A stretch of DNA of 64,000 nucleotides from Liolophura sinensis (taxonomy: Eukaryota; Mollusca; Polyplacophora; Chitonida; Chitonidae), in the NCBI RefSeq assembly GCF_032854445.1, contig NC_088301.1:55353187-55417186 (forward strand). The letters run 5' to 3'. A program made the translations under genes and the position numbers. The notes below the pieces were generated by a model. The model saw only the letters and a list, made by a program, of their open reading frames with translations. It had not been told where the DNA came from and did not search any database. This document shows, in pieces, positions 1-13,800 of the stretch; the stretch's first letter is position 1; every line of letters begins with the position of its first letter.

Positions 1-190
1 TGATGTGATATAGTCTGCAGATTTAAAGTCAAAGCTCTGATGTGACATATAGTCTGCAGATTTAAAGTCAAAGCTCTGCTGTGACATATAGTCTGCAGAT
101 TTAAAGTCAAAGCTCTGATGTGACATATAGTCTGCAGATTTAAAGTCAAAGTTCTGATGTGACATGCAGCCCATTGATTTAAAGTCAGAG
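1..190. repeat. 39-bp tandem repeat, about five copies
   Basis: A 39-base unit beginning 'tgatgtgacatatagtctgc' is repeated head to tail about 4.9 times. Inner copies are nearly identical and the last is diverged (from about 158). It reaches the left window edge, so the true array may be longer. It lies upstream of the first exon I can support for the FBA-DUF4062-NACHT-TPR gene, so it is probably intronic or 5' flanking. Confidence 0.92.
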
Positions 191-352
191 ATATAACTCT
201 ACCTGGGGATGAGACATAGACCATGAGAGTTGATCACTCCATTGCCTTTGAGAACCAAACACACATGTAATTACCAGTTATGCAGACAGTGAATAGCTCT
301 TGCCATGCTCAGAATATACATGTAAACCTTTATATTTTTTACATATTTACAG

Positions 353-447
353 ATTGAAGATATTCCAAATGGAACTTACACCTTACGATTCCACTCCGTG
401 GGAAAATTGGATATGTTCAAGCAAATGGAAAAGATGTTACATCGAAG
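353..447 (+). CDS. Candidate first visible exon of the TTC41-like gene
   Basis: After 'tttac ag' the frame reads IEDIPNGTYTLRFHSVGKLD and continues to a donor 'ag|gtaaaa' at 447/448. This exon ends in phase 2, whereas the next supported exon (1191) needs phase 0. Either a small exon between 448 and 1190 is unseen, or one base is missing at the junction. No domain is recognised. Assignment to this gene rests on position, strand and the plausible peptide only. Confidence 0.45.
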
Positions 448-3400
448 GTAAAATATCTGTAAAAGTTGTGTTTTCCATTTTCTATATTATATGTATGTAC
501 CTGAGTATGTTTTTCGAAGAAACAATAAGCAAATCAGCATTTCAGGAGTTGGCAAATTCACACAGGTTTGGACTGGACAATTTGGGTGGAGGCTCTCATA
601 AACCTGGGTGTCTGAAAGATGAGATTTTGTACATTTGTTCTGTGCACTTAACTGTACCATTAGCCAGCTCCAGTAAAATGAAGTATTTTATCTATGTTAA
701 GTTGGGAATGCCTCAACCTTAATCTTGAATAAACTTGCATGAACTTGCAACACTCTCTAATTGCAAATTGAGTTTGGTATGATCCCAATTGTTATTGGGA
801 TGTATTGTTACTTTATATCGGACAATATTACATTGTTGTCTAGTGTCATACTCAAAGAATGTTTCACATATTGGGGAGGTAAGTTATTAATTCCCAGGGT
901 TAAATAGCCACCTTCTGGCTAGTACTGTTGGAGATTCCAACATTAGACAAGTACACCAGATTGCTGCAAGACTTTAACAAATCCTGGTTAACAGCCACAG
1001 TCAACTGTGTATTGTCGCTAAGCCCTACAAACAGTGTGAGAAGGGGAATCCAGAACTTACCTGTCCAAAAATTTCTGTTATATATCATGCAAATGTCATG
1101 TAATTGTTCATTGCCACATGTTCATGTATTGTAGTATTACAGTATGTTGTACAAACACGTTGAGAAAGAGCTTTTTATTTCTTATTCCAGCTTGACTCTC
1201 TGTACAAAAAACAAAAGGAAGTGTCTGAGCGATATCATATGCACCAAACCGAGGCTCCAGTGACTGTCACCAATAACAAGCTGATCTTACACATGAAGAA
1301 TCAAGAGATCTGTGGGTTTGCTTTACTAGACTCCAAGTACACGGAGAGGTGAAGTCCAAGGCTGAGAAAGAGGAGGAGGAGACAGTAAGGCAACACCTGT
1401 GCAACACCTTAGAACCACTAACAAGGTCTATGCTGATGAAGGAGATGGAGATTGTAGGATGGTCTCAGAACCTACTGGAGAATGCTAGTGGCCAGGTAAG
1501 ACACATTAGACACAAAATATCATTTGGAAAATGAAACCCACTGAAAGATCCTCCACAGCTAGATGAACAAAACCGTGCTCTGGGGATAGTGGAATAGTAC
1601 TCTACAATTCTACATCTCTACATTTTCTCTAAATCTTCAAGCTTTTTGACCTCTAAAAGATCACGAGGAACTGGGTACAACTCTACACAGTCAACCTACT
1701 GGTAGTGCCTATGTTAAATAATTTGACAAAACCTTACAATCTTGAACAAATGGTGGCGTCAGATCAGATTCAGTTACATGTAGGTTGACTACGACTGGTG
1801 GTAAGTGAGCAGTTACTTAGAAATGTGACTGTCATGTGACATGTAATATACTTATACTAAAACTTTCCCATACTTATGAAAGCAAAAATAATTAAGTCAT
1901 TCTAGTACTTATTTCTGTTTGTTTATTAATTGTGGTTTACAGGAAGTAACCTTTCCCGCTGGAATGTGACAGGGAACTGGAAGGTCAGTGAGGGTGGGTA
2001 TGGCACAGAGAAGTCATTTGTGACCTCGCACATGGACTGTATCAAGTATCAAGAGATCAACCTGTGTGATTACTTCTCACCAGAACACCTGGAGACACAG
2101 CCACCAATACAGGTGATGTCACTGGACAAAAGGTTGTTTTGAGGCAGGCAATTCAGTCAAATTATATTGTCACTACCCGAGGAGAACTATGAGCTGTACA
2201 GTCAGCTGTCTGTTAACACTCTTGTTTAACTTCTCTGAAATTTAACCATTTGCTTGAGCCATGATATCTTTAATTATTGCAGTTAGATGTTTGCACAGCA
2301 TAGAGACAATTAAGGTTAGTTCCATAATTCAACTAGTTTGTATTCAACATGGCACATGCAAGACATATGAAACATAAATTTTGCTTACTGCCTCTAATGT
2401 GGAAAAAATCTGTTGACTGCAGAATCTACGTTCATAATAGCCTTTAACAGTAATAAGGCAATAAATAAGTCAATGAAGAATATTGTGGTGTGCATTCTTA
2501 TTATGAGTACTGAATGTCTTTGATCTGTGTTCATTACAGGTGTTTGAATGGTACAAAGAGGGATGCTGTGGTGGTGGGTTCTACAGCTTGACTGCCATGC
2601 TGATGGATGCCGAGTATGTAAACTCCATTTCTCTGATTTCACAAAGGATGGTGTCTTTTTATGTATACTCTTGAGAGCAAGTTATCTGATAAACAAAGTA
2701 AGACTGTAAAGATTTTTTTATCGTGTTCTGATTAAGTTTTGAACAACATTACATGTTTTTTTTATATTTATCACATTTAACATGTTTGGACCAAGACAGT
2801 TTTTTCCTTTTCCAGCTAGCTAAGCAACTAGTTTGTATAACTATTTTAATGAGATTGTTTTGGTTATTTGGCAGCTATTTTTCATTGCTTCAGCTATATG
2901 TGATAAGAGATAAACTGTATCTGTACCATTAAAAATTTCAGGAAGTGAAGAGCTATACAACAGGCCGTCTTGGTACCCTGTACAAGGACCACAAATGGCA
3001 ACAGGCGAGTGTGATATTCACAGAGTATGGACCTGGAGTGAGAAGAGTTTCCATTGAATCATTTGGTAAAGAACATACTGCCTATTGAATTCCTTGGAAG
3101 TATTGTATTAATAATGCTTCTTTATTAATGAATTGAAAGACCACTTCATCTCAGTGGGTTATCAGCACACAAAGTTTCAGGGTACATAATGATTGATTCA
3201 CAGTAAATTAGTATTCTGGTGATGAGAATTCCTTGGGTGGCTAATACACAGATTCAGGCTATGAAAACAATATGCCCACTTACTGGGCAACTCCCTTTTT
3301 AAACAATTACAAATATGTCAATCATACTACCTCAGACAAAAATGGGTTTTAAAGTAGATCGTAGATACATATCACATATTTAAAACTAAAAACAAAGCAA

Positions 3401-4808
3401 TGATAAATCTTAAATAAAGTCTGAAATTTAATTCAAAGGAAAATCACTACTGATAGCTTATTTTCTTCTTAAATCATGTAATAGAAGGTACTGACATCAA
3501 TGTCTGTTACCTCTTACCATGAACTTTCTAAGATTTGGCCCTTACCTGACCCATGTACATGTGTCATGATTACATCCACAACAGGTAAAGATGACAAGTA
3601 CTGGGGAGGCCCATTATGGACCATTGATTTCTGGGTCAGTGGTCAGGGTCAAGAGAGATGTCAGGCCAGCAGCCGAGGACAAGTTTGCTGATATCAGCAT
3701 GGTAAGAGGATTAGGTTGCCACAGCTCGGCAAAAGAGTCAGTTCAGGATAGTAATTAACTGGATCAGTTTGCTGATATCAGCATAGTAATGAACTGGATA
3801 GTTTGCCTATATCAGCATAGTAAGAGGATCAGTTTGTCTATATTTGCATGGTAAGAGGATCAGTTTGCCAATATGAGCGTGGCAGTTGACAGGAGCAGTT
3901 TGCTGAGAGGATCAGTTTACTGAGATCAGTATGGTAAGAGGATCACATTGCTGTAGGTCAGCATAGTAAGAAGATCAGATTGATGAAATCAGCATGGTAA
4001 GAGGATCAAGTTGTCAATGTCAGCATGGTAAGAGGATCAGTTTGCAGCATGGTAATGGGACCAGTTTGCCAGGATCAGCATGGTGGTAAGAGGATGACTT
4101 TGTTCAGATCAGCATGGTAAAAGATCATTTTGCTGAGCTAAGCATGATAAATGTAACCCTATACCAAACTTTGTAATCTTTGAATCTTTCAGATTAGTAG
4201 AGTTTATTTGTGTGCTTCAAAAGTGATTCTTTTGACAGAAAAAAAAAGTAATTATAACATGTATATTTATCACATGAAATTTGGGCTATGGACACAATCT
4301 TAAGTATGATTTATTGTGATTTGTGCTGAAGGGGCAGACCTATGGGAATGGTCTGTATTGTTGATGTACATATGATTCACTGGATGACATGAAGCTGAAT
4401 CCTGCCCAAAGACAACTGAAATAACAGTTTGTGCCTCATCTTGTAGACAGATTTACACTCAAAGCTTCATTTATAATTCTCTTTAAGTCTAGTTTATAAG
4501 TTATGTTCATTAAGCAAATGTTTAAAGCTTATATACTGTACAGAATGTTGTAGGCAGCAGTGCTTTATGGTTAATATGCCATGCATCTTGCACAATACAG
4601 AGTAATTTAGTACTAAAAAGTTTTGGAAATATATATACCAATTAGAATTAGGTACTTACTTAATTTGTACTTCACATATTGAATGTAGGTTAACGGTAAC
4701 AGTGGGACAGCTGACAGGGAGAGGTTGGTGAACAGAGTACTGATGGACAATAAGGACCTGCTGGACGATTATCAAGAGATACAGGTGACTTTCACGTGTA
4801 GCTTAACA

Positions 4809-4875
<67 letters not shown>

Positions 4876-7800
4876 TAAGATGTATATAAGTACATGTGAT
4901 GTAGATAGTAAAATATTGTTGATAGCCTGGAGTTGTGTTCATATAGTACTTTCATGGTCACCTGATACAAACATATAGTCTGCCTTAGATCAAGTTTCCG
5001 CCAGATGAATTGTTTCTAAACTATTCTGTATATTTGATAGGAGACTGTGAGAATGCATAGAATATAATTTTGTTCTCAGACCTTTTTCTACAAGCACTCC
5101 TTATACTGCCACAGATATTCTCCAGCCTGATTCCTGCAGCATACACATTTTCAAAAACAAGCTAAGTCAGATTGTACAATAATTAAATTTAGCATGAATA
5201 ACAAGAAATTGAAGGAATGAATACTTGGGGTTTAATGTCGTACTTGGCAACTTTTCAGACATATGACAACAAGGTGTCATTATATGTGTGTATATATACT
5301 GTGTCTTGTTGCGGGAGGGGAAGTTCATGCTGCCAAAGTGTTGCCGCCACTGAAACATCATGCCGAAGACACTGATGACATTCCACCTGACCCAGTCACA
5401 TTATTCTGACATCGGACCTACCAGTCCCGTTTCCTTGCTCTAACGTCTCAGTGCTGAGCGCCAAGTGAGTTAGCAACAAGTACCATTTTTAAAGTCTTTG
5501 GTATGACTCAACCCCAGTTTGATCTGGGCTCTCCCAATGAGCTCTAACCATTAGGCCACTGAATAACAGCTTTGAAGAACAGACCCAAGGAAGTAGAATA
5601 TATAGATGTCTTCTTTAGTTATTGGATGTGTTCAATTAATTATTGATCCAGAACTTCAAAATTTTCCACTGTTAAGGAACAGAGGTAAGCACCGGTTCAG
5701 GGAATGTAGGCCTATCTCTTGAGGAGTCTGGAATTGCTGGAAGAAAGGGACGTGTCCGAAAGCCCCGAGAGATCCGTGTCTTCGTATCCAGCACATTCAG
5801 AGATATGCAGGGTGAGAGGGAGCGTCTCATTAAAAAGACATTCAGAGAGGTATGTCACTGGACTAGATTTACATTATGAATCTAAGATATAATATAAGTT
5901 CTAGTGTTAATGTAAGCTATGGATTATGCTCACAGACATGCACAGGTACATGGGTTAAAATGTTTACATATGCTGTGCAGACTACACCTGTACCAGGGTA
6001 TATGCAATTGAAACCCTCCGCAGCTGAATTATTGCACACACTGATCTCATTTTTCTTTGTGATGCTAAATTCCATCGTGCGTTACAGATGTTACTCATTT
6101 TACATATATAGAAGAATGACTTACTATTTTATAAATATTGTAGGGACAGAATCGTTGTCAGCGTGGTGGACAGTTACAGCTCCAGGTTAAACTTCCACTT
6201 TAGACTTGTCTTGTGGATATTAACTACATCAATCAATGGACAGAAAATGCTCCAGTGGAGAATTATGTACACTGTATATGATATTCAGTACTTGTGCTTT
6301 GATCAGGATATTACCTGTACTTTGATCATATTACTTGTGCTTTGATCATGATATTACCTGTGCTTTGATCATATTACTTGTGCTTTGATCATGGTATTAC
6401 CTGTACTTTGATCATGATATTACCTGTGCTTTGATCATATTACTTGTGCTTTGATCATGATATTACCTGTGCTTTGATCATATTACTTGTGCTTTGATCA
6501 TGGTATTACCTGTACTTTGATCATGATATTACCTGTGCTTTGATCATATTACTTGTGCTTTGTTGAGTCACAAAACTATCGTATTGCTTTATCTGGCTGG
6601 TCACATTTTATGATCTGCATTGTTGAAACAGAGGATACATCCATTGTCTTGTGAATATTAACTACATTGATTATAATATAATGGACAGAAAATGCTCCAG
6701 TGGAGAATTATGTACACTGTATATGATATTCAGTACTTGTGCTTTGATCATGATATTACTTGTGCTTTGATCATGATATTACTTGTGCTTTGGTCATATT
6801 ACATGTGCTTTGATCATGATATTACTTGCGGCATTACTTGTGCTTAGATCATGATATTACTTGTGCTTAGATCATGATATTACTTGTGCTTAAGTCATGG
6901 TAATACTTGTGCTTAGATCCAAGGAAACTTGTTTGTTACACTGATCCTGGTAATGAGTGAAAGCAAATAGTAGGTAATTTCAAGTACCATGATACAGAGT
7001 TAGTCAAAGTGTTCTTCTGCCTTTTCTGGATTGGCTTACAGTTGAACAACCTGTGCACGGGACGAGGTGTATTTTTTACGTACGTGGACCTAAGATGGGG
7101 GATTTCCTCAGAACAGACAAATGTTGGGGAGACTATAGCCATTTGTCTTCAAGAGGTGAGAAGGATGGCACATTTTAGGATGCCCGATGGAGTGAAAATA
7201 TGAAGGAAAAGACCATCTGTTTGTGTCCACATTAACTAAATGTAAAGGGGTGAGCCTGTTGGGCTTTGATCCAAGACCCGGGTTTTGAATCCATGCTTCT
7301 ACCACAAGGCCAGATACCAGTTTCCCCCAGGCTCTGCCTGGTTACCTCTCACCATAATGCTTGCTGCTGTCATATAAGTGAAGTATTCTTGAATACATCA
7401 TACAAATAAATAAATAGCTAACGCTTTAGCAGTGCGGTGACATGCATCTTATGGACAGACTGCAGCGTTACATCAAGAGGTGACTTTGTTACCCAATGGC
7501 CTGGAATCCTTCCCTTATGAATTGAAAATGTTATCAAATATCGCTCCAACAACAAGCAAACAAAAAAAGTAAAATACATTAATTTTTGTTTAATATTGAC
7601 CAATACAATTGTTCTTTCTTGTCTTGTGGACTTGTTAATATTGTTATGACCATAGATAGAACGATGTCGACCTTACTTCATCTGCATGCTGGGAGAACGG
7701 TTTGGCTGGTCCCAGAGAGAAGACATGCCTGACGAACTCCTTAATAACAGTTTTACCTATGCTGTAGAGAACTTCCCTAAACTAGCTTGGGTGGACAGTT

Positions 7801-10800
7801 ACAGGTACAACACCAGTGTCACACAGGTAAGATATTAAATGTAAGTGTTTCATACAAATACCATAATCAGTGCTGATAGTTGTATAAAGTCATGTTTTCA
7901 AGTTCATTATCACCCATCGGGGTTTGGTGCTTTTGTGTTAGATTACTGCATATCTTCTTAACTAATACAAGCTATTTCCATAGACTTGTAGTATACAATG
8001 TTGTGGTTATGTATCTATTTGTACTCATTCAACCTACATACATGTTGACATTTTTATATTATGCTCCTTTACATGTACAATGTATCTCAACACCAATGGA
8101 TACAGTGTTCTGAATTTGATGTGAAAACATACACAATGTTTGATTGTTTCTTGCAATGATGTGTTTAGTTGGAGGTGTTACATGGAGTGCTCAATGATAT
8201 GGATAATGCAAAGGAGAGAAGCTTTTTCTACCTGCGTTCACCTGTCACAACTGAATCAATAGGAGTTTCACCTGAAGAGCTAAAGGTAAACAGTTAGCCT
8301 GTAATAAAGAGGGCCTATGAGAGCACTGCCCTGTGGCACATGTACCGGGAGTTGGAGTTAGAACCCTGGCAGTACATGGCCTTTGCGCATGAGCGTTGGG
8401 TGAATGGAGCGTTTTCTAACCCCAACTTCCTGTACATGCACAAGCGCCCCCACACGGAACTCCCGCAAACTTGTATCTCCCATAGGCCCCATACAAGGTT
8501 CTTTGTAACCAAGACAAGCTGATTCAGAATTTGATGCTTGAGGTAATATAACACTTCATTTTTAAAAAAGTTTGATGCTCATACAGTGTTTAAAAAGATT
8601 GCAAGATTTCAGAAGAGAACATAATAGTGGGAGGTGGGCAAATAGTGATTTCCTAAATCACATTAAAAATATATTTTAGTATGAATAGAGGCTCTTGATT
8701 TGAATGTACTGTGTATGTATTGTATGTATTAGGTAATTACATCCAAAATAGCTGTGAATCCCTCCCCTCTCCCAGAACATGCAACCCTGTCATGATAAAA
8801 TCTTCAGTCTGGAGTGTATCTTCAGTATAAACGGAAATAATATCTTTATTCATGGAAGGTAGCTCATTCAATTTACAATGACTGTTCTTCCCCAAGGCCT
8901 TCACAGAGAAAACAAATATATAGGAAACATGTACTTCAGAGTCCAATCAAAAAATACATCAATATATATAAATCAAGAAAAAGCAAAATCATGTAATTTG
9001 AAAAGAAAATCTATATACATTCATACATGCAAAAAGCAACAACACAACCAATAGTGTTATGCCAACAACTGTCCCAACCAGAAGGAGAAGTAGGGTGGCG
9101 GAAGACGGCCCACTGCCGACCCCTTCCTGCCCTACTGCTGGCTGAAACCCCTTACGCACATGTACAGGAAACAAACCAGTTGAGTGGAAGATGGCCCTTT
9201 TCCCATCTGTTTGGTTTGAGCAGTGCACAGGTGTTGATATGAGTGTCACAGAGACCTCGCCTTATGAAAAGGATTTTTATAATAATAATACATCTAAGTA
9301 TCTAAAATTTTAAAAAGTATGTTTTAGGTTTAAACATGTCACATTTAGATTCTGAACAAGTGAAGTTGAGAGAGATGAAATTTTGTGTAGATGGTTGATA
9401 TCATGGAGGCATACATGCATAGATGTACATTTCAGTTGTTATGTGAATGTGATCAAGCTTCTGTGGAGTGATAGTACAGCTAATCAAAAGAAGTTAAAAA
9501 CATAGTCTCTTATGTTGCTGTTAATTAGATAATATAATTAATTAAGTAACTGTATATAATTAGTGATTAATTTATTGGTGGTTAGTAAACTCATGGTTGG
9601 ATGTTTTTTCTTCATCAGATGTACCAGCCTGAGAGTGAGTGGCACCGTGAAAAGGTGTATGCCCTGAGGAACAGAATAGAAAGCAGTGGTCTCAACACAC
9701 GTTACTACGATGCTCCTGGGGACGTGTGTGATCTCATTAAACAGGTAGCGATACAAGTCTTAATTTAAATTGTCATATGCGGCACAAAGGCATCATGGAC
9801 AATTACCATTCTGTATTTTTGACTGAGGAGGGGTTAGGTTGTCAGCTGTATTCCATCCCAGGCAAGGATCCAGTTCTCAAATGTAGGCCCTGGAAAGATC
9901 CTGGATCTTAACTGGCTTTAAAGGCAGTGTTATCATTTTCAGGAAGAATGCAGAATTTATATAACCTAAGGATATCAACTTTCATGTTTATTTTGGGCTA
10001 TATTATGGTAAGGAATTATTAATAGTAAATTACAAAATACAGGTATGTCTCTTTTTTTTGGGGGGGGGGGGGGGGGGAGGATTGGTGGAATCTCAAATGT
10101 GAATCTTGTACTATTCAGGACCTGAAGAAGTGCATTGACTCAGACTTTCCTGTTGGGTCAGAGCCTTCAGCCTTGGAAAGGGAGATGGAGGCCCACCGAG
10201 CCTTTGCCGATGCTCGGTGCCTTGTTTACATAGGTCGACAAGAATACTTCCAGAAAATTGAGGACTATTTCTCCACACACAAGCCCCACCCTCTTGTCAT
10301 CCTCGGTGAATCTGGTATGTTTAGAAGATCGAGGACTGTTTCTCCACACACAAGCCCCACCCCCTTGTGATACCCAGTGCCTTTTTGTTGTGCACTATGC
10401 CTGTTAAGTATTGCGACTATAAGCTATCCTAATGGTTGTTTGAAAAAACAGTTTCACTATATATTAGGTAATTAAAAGTGGCTCTGGCAGATGGCAAGGG
10501 GACAACACCTATGACCCCAAGTGTTAACACAGGTGACCACCCCAGCCTTATTTCTAGGGAGAAACATGTACTCTTATGTTATAAACAAGTCAGTTCAGTT
10601 GGCCACTACCCTAATTCTTCTAAAATTTGGGACAGATATTAGTAGTTGAAAGTAGAATATTACATTTCTTTACCAGCCCTTTGGAAAAGTAAAGATATGA
10701 GTAGGTTGTTCATTAGATGGTCTATTTATGTCAGAAAAAACAAACTCAATATTCCTGCTGAATTACATATACACTGGTTAAAATGAGCAGGCCAGGTGTT

Positions 10801-13800
10801 CGAAAAATTAGAAGAAATAGGGTAGCTGTTTATACATGGATCTTTAATCTTTGAATCATATATCGGACTTGTTGTGTTGTGTAATGACATTCCCTTGTCA
10901 CATTGAGAATATTCAGTACTCTGTGACATCTGTGCAATGTAATGTGACAAATATATTTAGGTCTGTACCACATTTATGCTCTGGCCTGTGAGTATACCAT
11001 TTCAGTTACATGATATACCTTTGTATGTACAGCCAGGTTTCCTCCCACCATAATGCTGGGCACCATTGTATAAGTGAAATATTCTTGAGTACATCATAAA
11101 ACACCAATCAAATAAATAAATAAATGAACTGTATGTACACCAGGTTCTGGGAAGTCCTCCCTGGTGGCCAACTGGACGATGAGGACAGCTGAGAAACATC
11201 CAGACACCTTCGTCTTCCTTCACTTCATCGGCAGCTCTGCAGACAGTGCATCCTATCTGAAACTCATTAAAAGGTACAGGTGTATATATCTGCTGAACTT
11301 ACTACCTTAAAATATAACAAGTGAGAAATAGAACTATCACAATCATACTCACACAGTGTATTGGTCATGGTGTTTCTTTGTTAAAAGAATAAGATATTTC
11401 ATTGCTTTCACTTTGTAGTTTTGTAGCAACACAAGGATGAATTTTAAGAAATCAGATGTGTGTCATCTATTTCATTGATTTTATCATAGCTACATACCTG
11501 TGGACCATTGTAAATTCCATAGTTGTGCAGTATTTGTCATGTCTCATGATGTATCATCATTCTATTCCATACACATACTATAGGTTGTATGAGGAGATTA
11601 AGCAGTACTTTGGGCTGGATCTGCCCATTCCTTCCTCCGACGCTGGCTTGATCCGGGATCTCAGTAAGTGGCTCGTTGTGGCAGGTAGCAAGGCCAGGTG
11701 TGTCATTGTTCTGGATGCTCTCAATCAACTGGATGATGGTACAGGAGAAGATGGTGGGTGGAAAATCATTACTCATTATGAAAAAAAATATACTACTTGT
11801 TTTCTATGATGTGTAAACAAAAAGTGAAGGGAAAATTGTTTTTAAATTTTATTTTAATTTATGAGATTGCATGATAAATCTTTGGTCAAGATCCCTGCTG
11901 TTATATTTGTGCCTAAATAGGTGAAAAACAGTATGTTGTAAATTATTTCATCTTTTTTTGGTTTGCAATCTTGAAGCGAATCAAACTCGTTTTGCTTTAC
12001 TAGATCACATGTACTCTTTTGACTGCCTAATAGATCCAGACATAGAAGAACATAGTTTTTTGTTATACAGTTCATTAGGGTGACAGAGTTCTCCATTTAC
12101 AGGTTCAGAACATGACTTATTGTGGCTGCCATCAACATTACCGCCAAATGTGTACATGCTGTTATCCACATTACCTGGGCGGGTAAGTCAACCAACCTGC
12201 GTTTTTTGTCGAAATAAAGCCTTCAGGTAATAAAATAAATTCAGTGACTCCACTGTTTGAAATTTATATATATATATATATATCTTAACAAATATCTAAA
12301 TAATGGGGTTAATGTTTTGATCATTAAAGGCAAAAAGCAGGAAGATATATAAGTTAAATATTTACGTGTACATTTCATGGTGTCAAAAGCTAATGAAAAA
12401 AGATGATACATGTGTGGATAAATAAATGTAAACTAGTGCAGATATTTTGAACCTATTTATAATTTAAAAATAAATTATAATAATTTATTCGTTTAAGTGA
12501 GTGAGTGAGTGCTTGGGATTTAACTATTCGTTTAAGTGTTTGTAATCAATATTGATCAAATGCACAAAGCAATACGGTTCAGCATGTCTGCTCATGCATA
12601 TATATTCACTACATCTCTGTATGGTGTGGTCTTACATATCCAACTACATCTCAATGTATTTCAGCTATAGCCAAAATAGGCTTTGTGTGCATAAAATGTT
12701 TTTGTGGTTGGTTTTCTACAAATAGAGCTCACTGTTCCAGGCAGTATTTTGCCAAATCAGACTTGGATATGAGTATGTGTACCACAAAGGCCCAAATGCA
12801 GCAGTCATCCTCCATTTGAATATGTCCCTGCTTTCTTTCAGGCATTTGATGCTGTACTAGCAGCAGGCTGGCCAGCCTTCAAAGTTAACCCTCTGAACCA
12901 CAGCGAGAAGGAAGAAATTATCACTGGCTATCTGCTGGAAATCTATGGGAAAACTCTAAATGCAGAACAGAAGGGCATGATCATCTCAGCGGAGCAAACA
13001 AACAACCCTCTCTACCTACGAGTACTTCTTGATGAGGTCAGGCAGTGTACATGCACCACCCCCAGTTAATATCTAACTAAAACAATCTAACCAGGTGGTA
13101 TATTATCAGATTGTTTTAGGTTTCTTTAGATGCTAGAAGGTTAAAACTACTTAAATAATGAATAACCTTACTGTGAAATTGAATCTTTTCACATTTACCA
13201 CAAGTGTAAAATGCATGGTAGCATGACTTTATACCAATATTATTCGCCCACAGGTAAGAATGTATGGAGCGTTTTACACCCTCACTGACAAAATAAAAGA
13301 TTACCTCTCTGCCAGAAGTCCAGCTGAGCTGTTTGCCAAAATCCTTGACAGATTGGAACAAGATATGGAGAAAGGGCAAGAAAACAGGTAATGAGTCTGA
13401 ATGTCAAAGAAGTATGAAGGCGTGTTCATTGGTATTGTAGCTGTAAAATTAAATTGATTTTTTTCAATGTTGCACATTCCTCTAATGTTTTGTTCTTATT
13501 CAAGACTATTGTGATATAATTCAGTAAAGGGTTTACCAGTACCATCATTTCTGTTTGCTGATCTTTTTTCTAAGTGTTCACCATTCTTTCAACTTTGAAT
13601 TTGGATAGAGCTATACTAAATACATGTGTATTTTCTCTACTTTTGGTTTTATTATCAGTGTCTTCATCTGTAAACCTGTTTAATCTTGATTTTTAGCACA
13701 ACTAACTATAATCTGTTTTTCTTTCTCTCTTGTCAGTGTTGTGTGCTATTCTAACATTTACGGTTTGACAGGTACAGTGTACTATATACTTTAATTTTTT

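Noticed and set aside
1-190. CRISPR-like direct repeats
   Set aside because: The repeats are contiguous 39-base units without unique spacers, in animal DNA. It is a minisatellite.
8989-9249. Minus-strand ORF with hydrophobic segment
   Set aside because: Lies in an intron of the TTC41-like gene, overlapped by an equally long plus-strand frame; no splice or family support.
10055-10078. Poly-G run as a quadruplex regulatory element
   Set aside because: A plain homopolymer about 40 bases before an exon; no repeated G-tract pattern with loops, and may be length-unstable or mis-assembled.
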